Of a stretch of 31,131 bases of DNA, positions 7,964 to 16,127 are shown in pieces (the first letter of the stretch is position 1; each line of letters opens with the position of its first letter). The position numbers were made by a program, and so were the translations under genes. The notes beneath the pieces were generated by a model that saw nothing but the letters and a program-made list of their open reading frames with translations, was not told where the DNA came from and did not search any database. Source of the stretch: DASSWB01 sp035705495 (GTDB taxonomy: Bacteria; Bacteroidota; Bacteroidia; Flavobacteriales; Flavobacteriaceae); the NCBI GenBank assembly GCA_035705495.1, contig DASSWB010000002.1, forward strand, positions 1 to 31,131, given 5' to 3'.

Positions 7964-8572
7964 TCAAAAATTGTTTTTTTCTTTCAAATCTTCTGCAATT
8001 TGAAGAAGGTTTTCATAAATTAAATGAGTTGGAAGTCCTACTACATTGGGATAGCTTCCTTCAATTCGGTGAATTCCAATAAGTCCGATCCACTCTTGAA
8101 TCCCGTATCCTCCCGCTTTGTCGAAAGGTTGAAAAGTATCAATATAAAACTGGATTTCTTCCTCGGTAAAATCTTTAAAGGTTACAAAAGTGGAGCAATT
8201 AATCGTTTTGCTGAATTTTTTTGTTTTAAAACAAACCGAGGTGATTACTTCGTGGGTTTCCGCGGAAAGGGAAGAAAGAATCTTTTCGGCCTCAATGGAA
8301 TCTTTGGGTTTTCCCAATGCTTTTCCTTTATGCCATACAATTGTATCGCTTGTTATAAGAATATCATTTCTTTTTAAATCTGAAAAAGAGGCTGCTTTGA
8401 GTTCTGCGAGATAATCTGTAATTTGAGAGGCTTCGAGCTCTAATGGAAATATTTCCTCAACAGGTTTTAACCTGACTTCAAAATCAATTCCCAGTTCGTT
8501 TAAAAATTGCTGACGTCGAGGTGAACCGGAAGCCAAAATAATGTTGAAATCTCTTAATTTTCCCTGTAGCAT
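7964..8572 (-). CDS. maf: Maf nucleotide pyrophosphatase (dTTP/UTP type)
   Basis: The protein has 202 residues, the usual family length. Maf signatures are intact: ASGSPRR (14-20), which binds the phosphates, ITSDTIVW (73-80) with the catalytic aspartate, GKALGKPKD (83-91), and a C-terminal GGYGIQEW plus GSYPNVVGLP. The GYGIQ motif is characteristic of the YhdE branch, which hydrolyses dTTP, UTP and modified pyrimidine nucleotides to the monophosphate plus pyrophosphate, preventing their incorporation into nucleic acid. It is cytoplasmic. It starts 19 bases after the glycosyltransferase-like gene and is followed after 54 bases by the channel gene, so it probably belongs to a polycistronic transcript. 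Confidence 0.95.
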   Translation of the reverse strand: MLQGKLRDFNIILASGSPRRQQFLNELGIDFEVRLKPVEEIFPLELEASQITDYLAELKAASFSDLKRNDILITSDTIVWHKGKALGKPKDSIEAEKILSSLSAETHEVITSVCFKTKKFSKTINCSTFVTFKDFTEEEIQFYIDTFQPFDKAGGYGIQEWIGLIGIHRIEGSYPNVVGLPTHLIYENLLQIAEDLKEKNNF

Positions 8573-8591
8573 AAATGAAATAATGATTCGG

Positions 8592-9632
8592 TTATAATTC
8601 CCGCTCGGTTATTTTTAATAGCGTATTCAAAATTAGAATATCAGGCCGAAGAAAATTATGATAATACGAATAATTGTGGCGCATCATGCGTTGAAGCGCA
8701 TTTTTATCTTTGCAAAGAAAGGAAATATTGTTGATGAGTTCCTCTTCATTGGTAAAAGCCAAATAATTTTTTTCATTTTCAAAATCGCCAGTGGTTTCAT
8801 AAACAAGTTCTTCTGAAACGATGGCTCGGGAAGCCGCTATATATTCTCCAAACTTCCATCCAATTGAATTGTGCAATCCGTTGGTCGCTACGCAAATATT
8901 TGATTGTTTTATGAGCTTCAGGAAGTTTTTTCTTTTTGAAAATTCCGAATCGAGTAGCAAATCTTTATCGCAAACCTGGGATGAATAGTTGCTTTTTTGA
9001 ACGCCAACCGTTGCAATTGATCCAAATTCCTTTTTTAAACTTTTGGCAACATTCATCCTTTTTTCGTTCATTTTTTTCCAACGGTCTTGTAGGTGGGAAA
9101 GCGAAGCCGTTTTAGGATCCCATAAACGGGTAATGAAAACGATTCTGGTTTTATTATTCGGCACAGGGTAATATTCGAAATCGTTTGGATTAAAAGTGTT
9201 CGTCAAATATTTTTTATACACGTATGTGTTTTTCAAACGATCTTTTATTGACAAATTTGTGGAATCAAAATTTGCGGACATCGGATAATTAAAACCCAGC
9301 GGATGGACTTCACAATTTTCCGGAGCGAAATCTTTTATTTTTTGATTGAAACTTCTTTTAAAATAATAATCGGCTTTTATCTGTTCTTTAAAATGCTGAA
9401 GATTAGGTTTCTCAAGATCATGGATCCAAAAAAAACCATCTAGCGTGTCATAAATAACATTGTATTTGTCATTCACTTTCACATGCAGCAAAGGTTTGAA
9501 AGGATCTCCCGAAAAAGGTTTTATGACCAGATCAATAACCCCATTTTTTCTCAATGTTTCAAAACCAACATATAACTGAGAAAGATGTGGACTCGGAAAA
9601 TATTGAATTTCGCACTTTATGAGGGGTTTCAT
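8592..9632 (-). CDS. Glycosyltransferase-like protein (probable GT-B fold)
   Basis: A soluble protein of 346 residues with no signal or membrane helix. The C-terminal half looks like the nucleotide-sugar binding half of a GT-B enzyme: NKTRIVFITRLWDPK (160-174), a helix, then SNICVATNGLHNSIGWKFGEYIAASRAIVSEEL (244-276), which has the position and feel of the donor-binding loop-helix in exostosin-like and GT4-like proteins. The tail is helical with RPDILILNTL. The N-terminal half contains HLSQLYVGFETLRKNGVIDL and a possible acceptor-side fold. Donor and acceptor are unknown. It is the first gene of the group reading towards Maf. I see no diagnostic E-x7-E motif, so assignment to a named GT family is not possible. 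Confidence 0.68.
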   Translation of the reverse strand: MKPLIKCEIQYFPSPHLSQLYVGFETLRKNGVIDLVIKPFSGDPFKPLLHVKVNDKYNVIYDTLDGFFWIHDLEKPNLQHFKEQIKADYYFKRSFNQKIKDFAPENCEVHPLGFNYPMSANFDSTNLSIKDRLKNTYVYKKYLTNTFNPNDFEYYPVPNNKTRIVFITRLWDPKTASLSHLQDRWKKMNEKRMNVAKSLKKEFGSIATVGVQKSNYSSQVCDKDLLLDSEFSKRKNFLKLIKQSNICVATNGLHNSIGWKFGEYIAASRAIVSEELVYETTGDFENEKNYLAFTNEEELINNISFLCKDKNALQRMMRHNYSYYHNFLRPDILILNTLLKITEREL

Positions 9633-9758
9633 TACTTGTTGTTTGTTTTATCATCCCGTATAGTGGAATTCGAATTAAAAATAAAGGTTTTGACAATCAT
9701 CACCAAAATAGGAGCTAAACCTTAAGAATAGTTTAATGAATTTAAAAGTGGTCCAATC

Positions 9759-9791
9759 TTGTCGTCGGGATTTTGTTTCTACTTTACTTTG
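9759..9791 (+). promoter_or_regulatory. Possible promoter of the M1 peptidase gene
   Basis: TTG at 9759-9761 and TTACTTTG at 9784-9791 are separated by 22 bases, the right spacing for the Bacteroidota pattern TTG-N17-23-TAnnTTTG, but the second base of the -7 box is T in place of A. The ATG follows at 9827. The remainder of the 194-base spacer 9633-9826 shows nothing I recognise. Confidence 0.35.
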
Positions 9792-9826
9792 GTTAAATTA
9801 GCCCACAATATTTAAAAAACATACAA

Positions 9827-11770
9827 ATGAAATATTTTTCAAAATCGCTTCTTTTTTTGTTTTTCGCTATCGTATTATGTCTTTCCATTAACGCACAAGA
9901 GGTTATGGAGAACAATCAGCAGTATTTTAGTGAATTTATGAATCGGGAAGGGAACTATTTTAGATCGGCTTCCGGAAAACCGGGAATTGGTTATTGGCAA
10001 AACGAAACCGATTATCAAATTGAAGCCACCCTCAACGATAAAAATCATACAATTACTGGGAAAGTTACGCTGACCTACACGAATAACAGTCCGGAAGCAC
10101 TTGATTTTATCTGGATGTATCTTGAACAAAACAGATTTACTGAGGATTCCCGAGGTTATCTAACTACTCCCATTGAAGGAAACCGGTATAATGGTGATAT
10201 TGAAGGAGGTTATAGCATTACAGGACTGGAAGCAACGACAGAAGGATCGAAGTCTGACAAATATGTGATTTCAGATACCAGAATGCAAGTATTTTTTGCA
10301 AAACCGATTCCGGCAGAAGGAGGCAAAGCAACTGTTTCAATGAATTTCAGTTATAAAATACCCGTTGAAGGAATGGATAGAATGGGAAGATTGGAAGTTG
10401 AAGATGGTACCATTTACGCAATGGCGCAATGGTTTCCGCGTACTGCCGTATTTGATGATGTTGAAGGATGGAATGTTGAACCTTACTTAGGTGCAGGTGA
10501 GTTTTACTTGGATTATGGAAATTACGACTATAAAATTACGGTTCCTTATAATCACATCGTGGTAGCTTCGGGGGAATTGCAAAATCCGGAAGAGGTTTTA
10601 TCGGATAAGGTGCTAAAAAGATATAGAAAAGCGATGGAAAGTGAAGAGACCGTATTTCTGATCAAACCGAACGAGATAGGAAAATCTTCTGTTATGGCAA
10701 AAAGTAGCGGTACCTCAACCTGGCATTTTAAAATGGAAAATTCACGTGATGTTGCCTTTGGTTCTTCTAAATCATTTATTTGGGACGCAGCTAAAATCAA
10801 TTTGCCAAGTGGCAAAAATGCTATGGCGCAATCCGCATATCCAAAGGAAAGTGCGGGCGAAGGAGCTTGGGGGCGTTCAACCGAATATTCCAAAGCTTCT
10901 GTAGAGTATTATTCCCAGAAATGGTTTGAATATCCTTATCCAGTGGCGGTAAATGTCGCTGCGGATATAGGCGGAATGGAATATCCCGGGTTGAATTTTT
11001 GCAGTTGGAAAAGTGAAGGTGAATCTTTATGGGGAGTGACAGATCACGAATTCGGTCACAATTGGTTTCCAATGATTGTTGGGAGCAATGAAAGAAGATA
11101 TGCTTGGATGGATGAAGGTTTTAATACTTTTATCAATCATTACAGCACGCTGGCATTCAACAATGGAGAATATCCATCTAACTTAGACAGGCCAAGGTTT
11201 TTAACGAGATGGTTTACGAGTCCTGCAAGAGAAGGAATCGATACTTACCCTGATGCAACCAATCTTCGGAACTTGGGTATGACTGCCTATTACAAACCTG
11301 CTATTGGTTTGATTTTGTTGAGGGAATATATTTTAGGAGAAGAACGATTTGATTTTGCTTTCAAATCTTATATTGAAACTTGGGCTTATAAACATCCGCA
11401 ACCCAGGGATTTCTTTAACCACATGGAAAATGTGGCGGGAGAAAATTTAGCTTGGTTCTGGAAAGGCTGGTTCTACGGAACTGGAAATATCGATTTGAAA
11501 ATTGAAGAGGTGAAGGAAGAAGAAGGAAACTATATTATTAGCATCACCAATGATGGTGAAATTCCGATGCCTATTGAAATGGAGGTAACTTTTGAAGATG
11601 GATCAACTGAAAATCACAAATTACCAGTTGAAATATGGCAACGAACCGACACTTGGGATTATTTGATTCAGACAAACAAAAAAATCGAAAAAGTTGAATT
11701 GGATCCAAATAAAGCACTTCCGGATGTAGATGCTTCCGATGATGTGTGGCCTGGACAAGAGAAAGAATAA
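9827..11770 (+). CDS. Secreted M1 family zinc metallopeptidase (aminopeptidase-like)
   Basis: The protein has 647 residues. A Sec signal peptide ends at INAQ (about residue 23). An N-terminal beta-sandwich (about 40-310) carries DYQIEATLNDKNHTITGKVT, typical of M1 enzymes. The catalytic domain contains GGMEYPG (382-388), a variant of the aminopeptidase exopeptidase motif GxMEN, and the zinc site HEFGH (407-411) with the third ligand Glu430 in WMDEG, a perfect HExxH-x18-E. The family cleaves N-terminal amino acids from peptides; the change of Asn to Tyr in GGMEY could alter specificity. It should act in the periplasm or outside for peptide scavenging. It is monocistronic between divergent and convergent neighbours and ends at a terminator. 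Confidence 0.95.
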   Translation: MKYFSKSLLFLFFAIVLCLSINAQEVMENNQQYFSEFMNREGNYFRSASGKPGIGYWQNETDYQIEATLNDKNHTITGKVTLTYTNNSPEALDFIWMYLEQNRFTEDSRGYLTTPIEGNRYNGDIEGGYSITGLEATTEGSKSDKYVISDTRMQVFFAKPIPAEGGKATVSMNFSYKIPVEGMDRMGRLEVEDGTIYAMAQWFPRTAVFDDVEGWNVEPYLGAGEFYLDYGNYDYKITVPYNHIVVASGELQNPEEVLSDKVLKRYRKAMESEETVFLIKPNEIGKSSVMAKSSGTSTWHFKMENSRDVAFGSSKSFIWDAAKINLPSGKNAMAQSAYPKESAGEGAWGRSTEYSKASVEYYSQKWFEYPYPVAVNVAADIGGMEYPGLNFCSWKSEGESLWGVTDHEFGHNWFPMIVGSNERRYAWMDEGFNTFINHYSTLAFNNGEYPSNLDRPRFLTRWFTSPAREGIDTYPDATNLRNLGMTAYYKPAIGLILLREYILGEERFDFAFKSYIETWAYKHPQPRDFFNHMENVAGENLAWFWKGWFYGTGNIDLKIEEVKEEEGNYIISITNDGEIPMPIEMEVTFEDGSTENHKLPVEIWQRTDTWDYLIQTNKKIEKVELDPNKALPDVDASDDVWPGQEKE

Positions 11771-11792
11771 ACTTTTTTGAACTAAAAAAATG

Positions 11793-11820
11793 AAGCCGCT
11801 ATTTTTAGCGGCTTTTTTTA
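11793..11820. terminator. Bidirectional intrinsic terminator between M1 peptidase and the 477-residue gene
   Basis: A 9-bp perfect stem, AAGCCGCTA (11793-11801) with TAGCGGCTT (11806-11814), has a TTTT loop. The plus strand continues with seven Ts, and the minus strand with a T-run from the A-rich 11783-11790, so it can serve both convergent genes. Confidence 0.9.
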
Positions 11821-11848
11821 TAAACCAGAAACTGAAAATCTTGGGTGC

Positions 11849-13282
11849 CTAATTTCTATTTTGGAACAGCTTTTTTTCTTTGATCATTGCGGTGGTGGTT
11901 TCAGGTAACATATCCTCCCATCCCGATTCGCCATCCACAATCATTTGGTGCACCTCTTGAGAATAGATGTCCAAAACCGAAGGATCATAATCTGTAATGT
12001 CAATTACGCGGCCATTGTCCAAGAAAAATTTATATAATTCTTTCATTCGGGGATGGACTTTCAAATTTTTACTGGTCGTGATTTCTCCCGTTTCTTTATC
12101 TTTTAACGGATATAAGTAAATTTTTAAATCCCTAAAAAATAGCTTTCCAAAAGCCTCCAGAATGCCGCCGCTCAAATGTCTGTAATATTTTTCATCAAAA
12201 ATCTCAATGAAGGTTTTTACGCCCATTGTTAGTCCCATTCGCGCTTTGGTGTGTTGCGAAAAATACTCGACAACTTTATAATATTCCTGAAAGTTTGAAA
12301 TCATCACTGTCTGTCCCAATGAACATAAAAGTTTCGCACGATCCAAGAAATCTTTTTCATCAATCTCTCCTTCACTTTTTAAATTTGACAAAGTGATTTC
12401 AAAAATAACCGTGGTATTTTCTTTCTGAACCTTTTTTTCATTGATAAAAAGTTCAAGGGATTTTTCGTACATGCTCATATTCACAAGCGTCACAGGGCGA
12501 AAACTTCCACGTAACGTAAGAATGTTTTTTTTGTAGAGTACACTTGCAGGCAAAACCATATTGCCATCTGGGGCAAACATGACCGCTTCGGTCATGTCGT
12601 TTTTGACAAGTTGCAGACTCATTAATCTATTATCAACGTCTTGAAATAAAGGACCGGTGAAATTAATCGTGTCTATTTCAATTTGATCTTTATGCAGATG
12701 GTCATGAAGTGTTTTTAATAATTTCTTCGGATTGTCATAATGGTAAAACGCACCGTAAATTAAATTCACACCCATTGTACCCAAAGATATTTGTTGGAGT
12801 CCGGCGTTGTTTTCGTGCAGTTGAACATGAAGTATTATTTCGCTGAAATCTTCTTCTGGATGTACTTGAAACCTGATGCCGAGCCAACCATGGCCTTTAT
12901 ACATCTTTGCAAAATCTATGGTGGCCACTGTATTCGCAAAACTGAAAAACAACTTATTGGGTTGATCTTCGCGGGAAATCCTTTTTACGATCAATTCCGT
13001 TTCATAGCGAAGCATGGTTTTAAGCCTTGCTTCGGTGACGTATCTACCTTGTGGTTCCACACCATAAATCGCATCACTGAAATCCTTGTCATAAGCGCTC
13101 ATTGTTTTCGCAACTGTGGCAGAAGCTCCTTCTTCTCGGAAAAAATTTCTTACTGTTTCCTGTCCGGCGCCTATTTCGGCAAAGGTCCCATAAATGTTTT
13201 CATTGTAATTGATACGAAGTGCCTTGCTTTTTATAGAAGGAATTTCATCAAAATTTCGATCTCCTTGAACTGTAACCGGCAT
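11849..13282 (-). CDS. Conserved 477-residue protein of unknown function, downstream of SulP
   Basis: A soluble protein with no signal or membrane helix. The N-terminus has MPVTVQGDRNFDEIPSIKSK and FAEIGAGQETVRNFFREEGA (34-53), followed by TVAKTMSAYDKDFSDAIYG. The middle is mixed alpha/beta with GWLGIRFQVHPEEDFSEIIL and QISLGTMGVNLIYGAFYHY. The later part, with MISNFQEYYKVVEYFSQHTK and MGLTMGVKTFIEIFDEKYY, reads like a large globular enzyme or scaffold. From memory, close relatives are often labelled TonB-dependent receptor or nicotinate-nucleotide adenylyltransferase; neither fits, since there is no signal, plug, barrel or HxGH nucleotidyl motif. It starts 38 bases after the SulP stop codon and is probably cotranscribed with it. 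I do not know the function. Confidence 0.85.
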   Translation of the reverse strand: MPVTVQGDRNFDEIPSIKSKALRINYNENIYGTFAEIGAGQETVRNFFREEGASATVAKTMSAYDKDFSDAIYGVEPQGRYVTEARLKTMLRYETELIVKRISREDQPNKLFFSFANTVATIDFAKMYKGHGWLGIRFQVHPEEDFSEIILHVQLHENNAGLQQISLGTMGVNLIYGAFYHYDNPKKLLKTLHDHLHKDQIEIDTINFTGPLFQDVDNRLMSLQLVKNDMTEAVMFAPDGNMVLPASVLYKKNILTLRGSFRPVTLVNMSMYEKSLELFINEKKVQKENTTVIFEITLSNLKSEGEIDEKDFLDRAKLLCSLGQTVMISNFQEYYKVVEYFSQHTKARMGLTMGVKTFIEIFDEKYYRHLSGGILEAFGKLFFRDLKIYLYPLKDKETGEITTSKNLKVHPRMKELYKFFLDNGRVIDITDYDPSVLDIYSQEVHQMIVDGESGWEDMLPETTTAMIKEKKLFQNRN

Positions 13283-13320
13283 AATCCTGAATTTTTTTAT
13301 TCCGTATAAATTTAAGCATA

Positions 13321-14862
13321 TTAAAATTTATCTACGGCAACTTTGTAGGTGGGATCTTCCAAAATATTGACCTCAATGATTTCATCGGCATTTTTTAAAA
13401 GATTCCTGCAATCGGCACTTAAATGTTTTAAATGAAGTTTTTTTCCTTGCTTCTGATATCTTTCCGTTAATCTATTGAGAGCTTCAATTCCGGACATATC
13501 CACAATCCGACTCTCAGAAAAATCAATGATTACTTCTTCAGGGTCGTTTATAATATCAAATTTGTCATTGAAGGCTTGAATAGATCCGAAGAAAAGCGGG
13601 CCATAAATTTCGTAATGTTTCACGCCCTTGTCATCCATATATTTTCTTGCGCGGATTCGTTTCGCATTGTCCCAAGCAAAAACCAAAGCCGAAATTATCA
13701 CGCCAACTAGCACGGCCAAAGCCAAATTATGAAGAAAAACCGTAACCAACGTCACCAATACGATCACCAAAACATCGGATTTTGGCATACGCCGAAATGT
13801 TCTAAAACTTGCCCATTCAAAAGTTCCTATTGAAACCATTACCATAACTCCCGTTAATGCCGCCATTGGCAAAAGTTCGATAATATCTGCCGCAAACATG
13901 ATAAAACAAAGCAGCATAATTGACGCAACAATTCCCGAAAGTCGTGCTCTTGCACCAGAAGAAACATTAATTAAACTCTGTCCTATCATTGCGCAACCTC
14001 CCATTCCAGAAAATAATCCAGATAACATATTCGCGCTGCCTTGTGCAACGCATTCCCGGTTTCCGTTCCCACGGGTTTCGGTGATTTCATCGACGATATT
14101 CAACGTGAGCAGACTTTCAATTAGACCAACTCCGGCCATAATAGCCGCGAAAGGGAAAATAATTGTCAAGGTTTCCCAAGTAAAAGGAACGCTTGGAATG
14201 TGAAATGGTGGAAAACCACCATTTATTGATGCAATATCACCGACTGTTTTCGTGTCAATTCCGACGAAAGCCACAATGGCGAAAACGGTCAATATCGCGG
14301 TGAGTGAAGCGGGGATTACTTTCGTTAATTTGGGCATTCCCCAAATGATGAGCATCGTTAATAAGACCAAACCCAACATAATATAAAGTGATGTTCCCGT
14401 CATCCAAACAAGCTCACCCGCTTCGTTAAGTGTTTTAAACTGATCCAATTGTGCCATAAAAATGATAATTGCCAATCCGTTTACAAATCCAAATATCACT
14501 GAAGTGGGTACGAGTCGGATTAATTTTCCAAGTCTGAAAACACCTGCTAAAATTTGAATGGTCCCCGCCAAAATCACGGTGGCAAAAACATATTCGGGTC
14601 CGTGTGAAATTGCTAAAGCTACAATTACCACAGCAACAGCGCCAGTTGCTCCTGAGATCATTCCCGGTCTTCCGCCAAAAATGGAAGTTATTAATCCCAT
14701 TACAAAAGCTGCGTACAATCCCGTTAAAGGAGAAAGTCCTGCAATAAGTGCAAACGCAACTGCTTCTGGAACCAAGGCCAAGGCGACGGTGAGTCCCGCC
14801 AATATTTCAGTTTTATAATCGATTTTCTGCTTGAAATCGAACAGATTTACAATCTTTTTCAT
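13321..14862 (-). CDS. SulP family anion transporter with STAS domain
   Basis: An inner-membrane protein of 513 residues. The N-terminal helices carry the SulP signature: LTVALALVPEAVAFALIAGL (24-43), then SPLTGLYAAFVMGLITSIFG and GATGAVAVV. About 12-14 helices occupy residues 20-395. The cytosolic STAS domain lies at about 405-505, with EVIIDFSESRIVDMSGIEAL as its core strand and phospho-acceptor-type loop DMSG. Family members move sulfate, bicarbonate or related anions; the substrate is not readable from sequence. It is the first gene of a two-gene unit with the 477-residue protein. The upstream spacer 14863-15102 (240 bases) is shared with divergent era and holds the era promoter; a TATTTTTG at 14998-15005 on the minus strand is too distant to call with confidence. 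Confidence 0.95.
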   Translation of the reverse strand: MKKIVNLFDFKQKIDYKTEILAGLTVALALVPEAVAFALIAGLSPLTGLYAAFVMGLITSIFGGRPGMISGATGAVAVVIVALAISHGPEYVFATVILAGTIQILAGVFRLGKLIRLVPTSVIFGFVNGLAIIIFMAQLDQFKTLNEAGELVWMTGTSLYIMLGLVLLTMLIIWGMPKLTKVIPASLTAILTVFAIVAFVGIDTKTVGDIASINGGFPPFHIPSVPFTWETLTIIFPFAAIMAGVGLIESLLTLNIVDEITETRGNGNRECVAQGSANMLSGLFSGMGGCAMIGQSLINVSSGARARLSGIVASIMLLCFIMFAADIIELLPMAALTGVMVMVSIGTFEWASFRTFRRMPKSDVLVIVLVTLVTVFLHNLALAVLVGVIISALVFAWDNAKRIRARKYMDDKGVKHYEIYGPLFFGSIQAFNDKFDIINDPEEVIIDFSESRIVDMSGIEALNRLTERYQKQGKKLHLKHLSADCRNLLKNADEIIEVNILEDPTYKVAVDKF

Positions 14863-15059
14863 TGTTTTTTGATGTTAAAAATTAGATAGATTCCTCACGG
14901 AACCACTGGAATAAAATAAAATCATCTTCTGAAAAGAATTTCAGGGTGGCGTAATGCCAGAGGATACTATGAATTTATTGTAAATCATAAGAGTGGGCAA
15001 AAATAGTTTTTTTTGAATTAATAGAAATCTTTCCTTTTTAAAAAAATGTTATCATTAAT

Positions 15060-15087
15060 TTGAAGGCTCAAAATTATCCTACCTTTG
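15060..15087 (+). promoter_or_regulatory. Promoter of era (TTG-N17-TACCTTTG)
   Basis: TTG at 15060-15062 and TACCTTTG at 15080-15087 are 17 bases apart, a perfect match to the Bacteroidota consensus. The ATG of era follows at 15103, giving a leader of roughly ten bases. This is one of the two best promoters in the window. Confidence 0.72.
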
Positions 15088-15102
15088 TAGCAAATTCTAG
15101 TT

Positions 15103-15987
15103 ATGGCGCATAAAGCAGGTTTTGTAAATATTATCGGGAACCCAAACGTAGGGAAATCGACTTTGATGAATGCTTTTGTCGGTGAAAAACTTTCTATTAT
15201 CACTTCAAAAGCGCAAACCACAAGGCATCGGATTCTCGGAATCGTGAATGGCGAAGATTTTCAGGTAATTTTAAGCGATACACCAGGAATCATCAAACCA
15301 GCCTATGAATTGCAAGCTTCGATGATGGATTTCGTGAAATCTGCTTTTGAAGATGCCGATGTACTGGTTTATATGGTAGAACTGGGAGAAAAGGAACTTA
15401 AGGATGAGCAGTTTTTCAATAAAATAATCAATTCTGAGATTCCCGTTCTTTTGCTTTTGAATAAAATAGACAAAGGCGATCAGCAGTCGTTGGAAGATCA
15501 AGTTCAATTGTGGCAGGAAAAAGTTCCCAATGCAGAGATTCATCCAATTTCGGCGCTGCAAGGTTTTAATATATCAGAAGTTTTTAATCGTATCGTGGAA
15601 TTGCTTCCGGAGTCACCTGCTTTTTATCCCAAAGATACCTTGACCGACAAGCCTGAACGATTTTTTGTCAATGAAATAATCAGGGAAAAAATATTGATGC
15701 ATTATAAAAAGGAAATTCCATACGCCGTGGAAATTGATACGGAAGAATTTTTTGAAAGTGATAATATCATCCGAATGCGAAGTATAATAATGGTGGAACG
15801 CGAAACGCAAAAAGGAATTATTATAGGCCATAAAGGCGCGCCGTTAAAAAGAGTGGGAGTAGAGTCAAGAAAGGATTTGGAAAAATTCTTCGGAAAGCAG
15901 GTTCATCTGGAACTTTACGTAAAAGTGAACAAAAACTGGCGAAGCGATTCAAAACAACTGAAACGTTTCGGATATTCGAAAGAATAG
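15103..15987 (+). CDS. era: GTPase Era, 16S rRNA/30S assembly factor
   Basis: This 294-residue protein has the usual Era length. The GTPase domain shows G1 GNPNVGKST (12-20), G2 threonines at 39-40, G3 DTPG (59-62), G4 NKID (120-123) and G5 SALQG (150-154). The C-terminal KH domain (about 205-290) contains the GxxG loop IGHKGAPLK (241-249), which binds the 3' end of 16S rRNA near the anti-Shine-Dalgarno. The role is in small-subunit maturation and coupling to the cell cycle. It has its own promoter at 15060 and is followed after 140 bases by der, another ribosome-assembly GTPase. All key residues are present. Confidence 0.98.
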   Translation: MAHKAGFVNIIGNPNVGKSTLMNAFVGEKLSIITSKAQTTRHRILGIVNGEDFQVILSDTPGIIKPAYELQASMMDFVKSAFEDADVLVYMVELGEKELKDEQFFNKIINSEIPVLLLLNKIDKGDQQSLEDQVQLWQEKVPNAEIHPISALQGFNISEVFNRIVELLPESPAFYPKDTLTDKPERFFVNEIIREKILMHYKKEIPYAVEIDTEEFFESDNIIRMRSIIMVERETQKGIIIGHKGAPLKRVGVESRKDLEKFFGKQVHLELYVKVNKNWRSDSKQLKRFGYSKE

Positions 15988-16001
15988 AGAACTTGTTGTG
16001 A

Positions 16002-16065
16002 GACCGCTGCGCTGCTGGATTTAAGATGATGATTCTATCTTTATTCTTTTTTCTTTGACCGCAGC
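16002..16065. repeat. Low-complexity spacer with paired GACCGC(T/A)GC motifs between era and der
   Basis: GACCGCTGC at 16002-16010, continuing as GCTGC, and GACCGCAGC at 16057-16065 are direct near-copies; because GCTGC is complementary to GCAGC they can also pair across the A/T-rich middle (TTAAGATGATGATTC and TTTATTCTTTTTTC). The style matches degenerate interspersed spacer repeats I recall from Flavobacteriaceae genomes, but that is memory, not a search. Confidence 0.4.
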
Positions 16066-16098
16066 ATTCTTTTTTCCAATAGATTAAGATTAAACCAC

Positions 16099-16106
16099 TA
16101 ATTTTG
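16099..16106 (+). promoter_or_regulatory. Candidate -7 box (TAATTTTG) for der
   Basis: TAATTTTG is a perfect TAnnTTTG and ends 21 bases before the ATG at 16128. There is no TTG at 17-23 bases upstream. It implies der can be transcribed separately from era. Confidence 0.5.
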
Positions 16107-16127
16107 CACCCCATTAAATAAAAGAGT

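Noticed and set aside
12791..13309. Long open frame on the plus strand opposite the 477-residue gene
   Set aside because: No recognisable domain, and the minus-strand gene has clear coding character and a logical neighbour in SulP.
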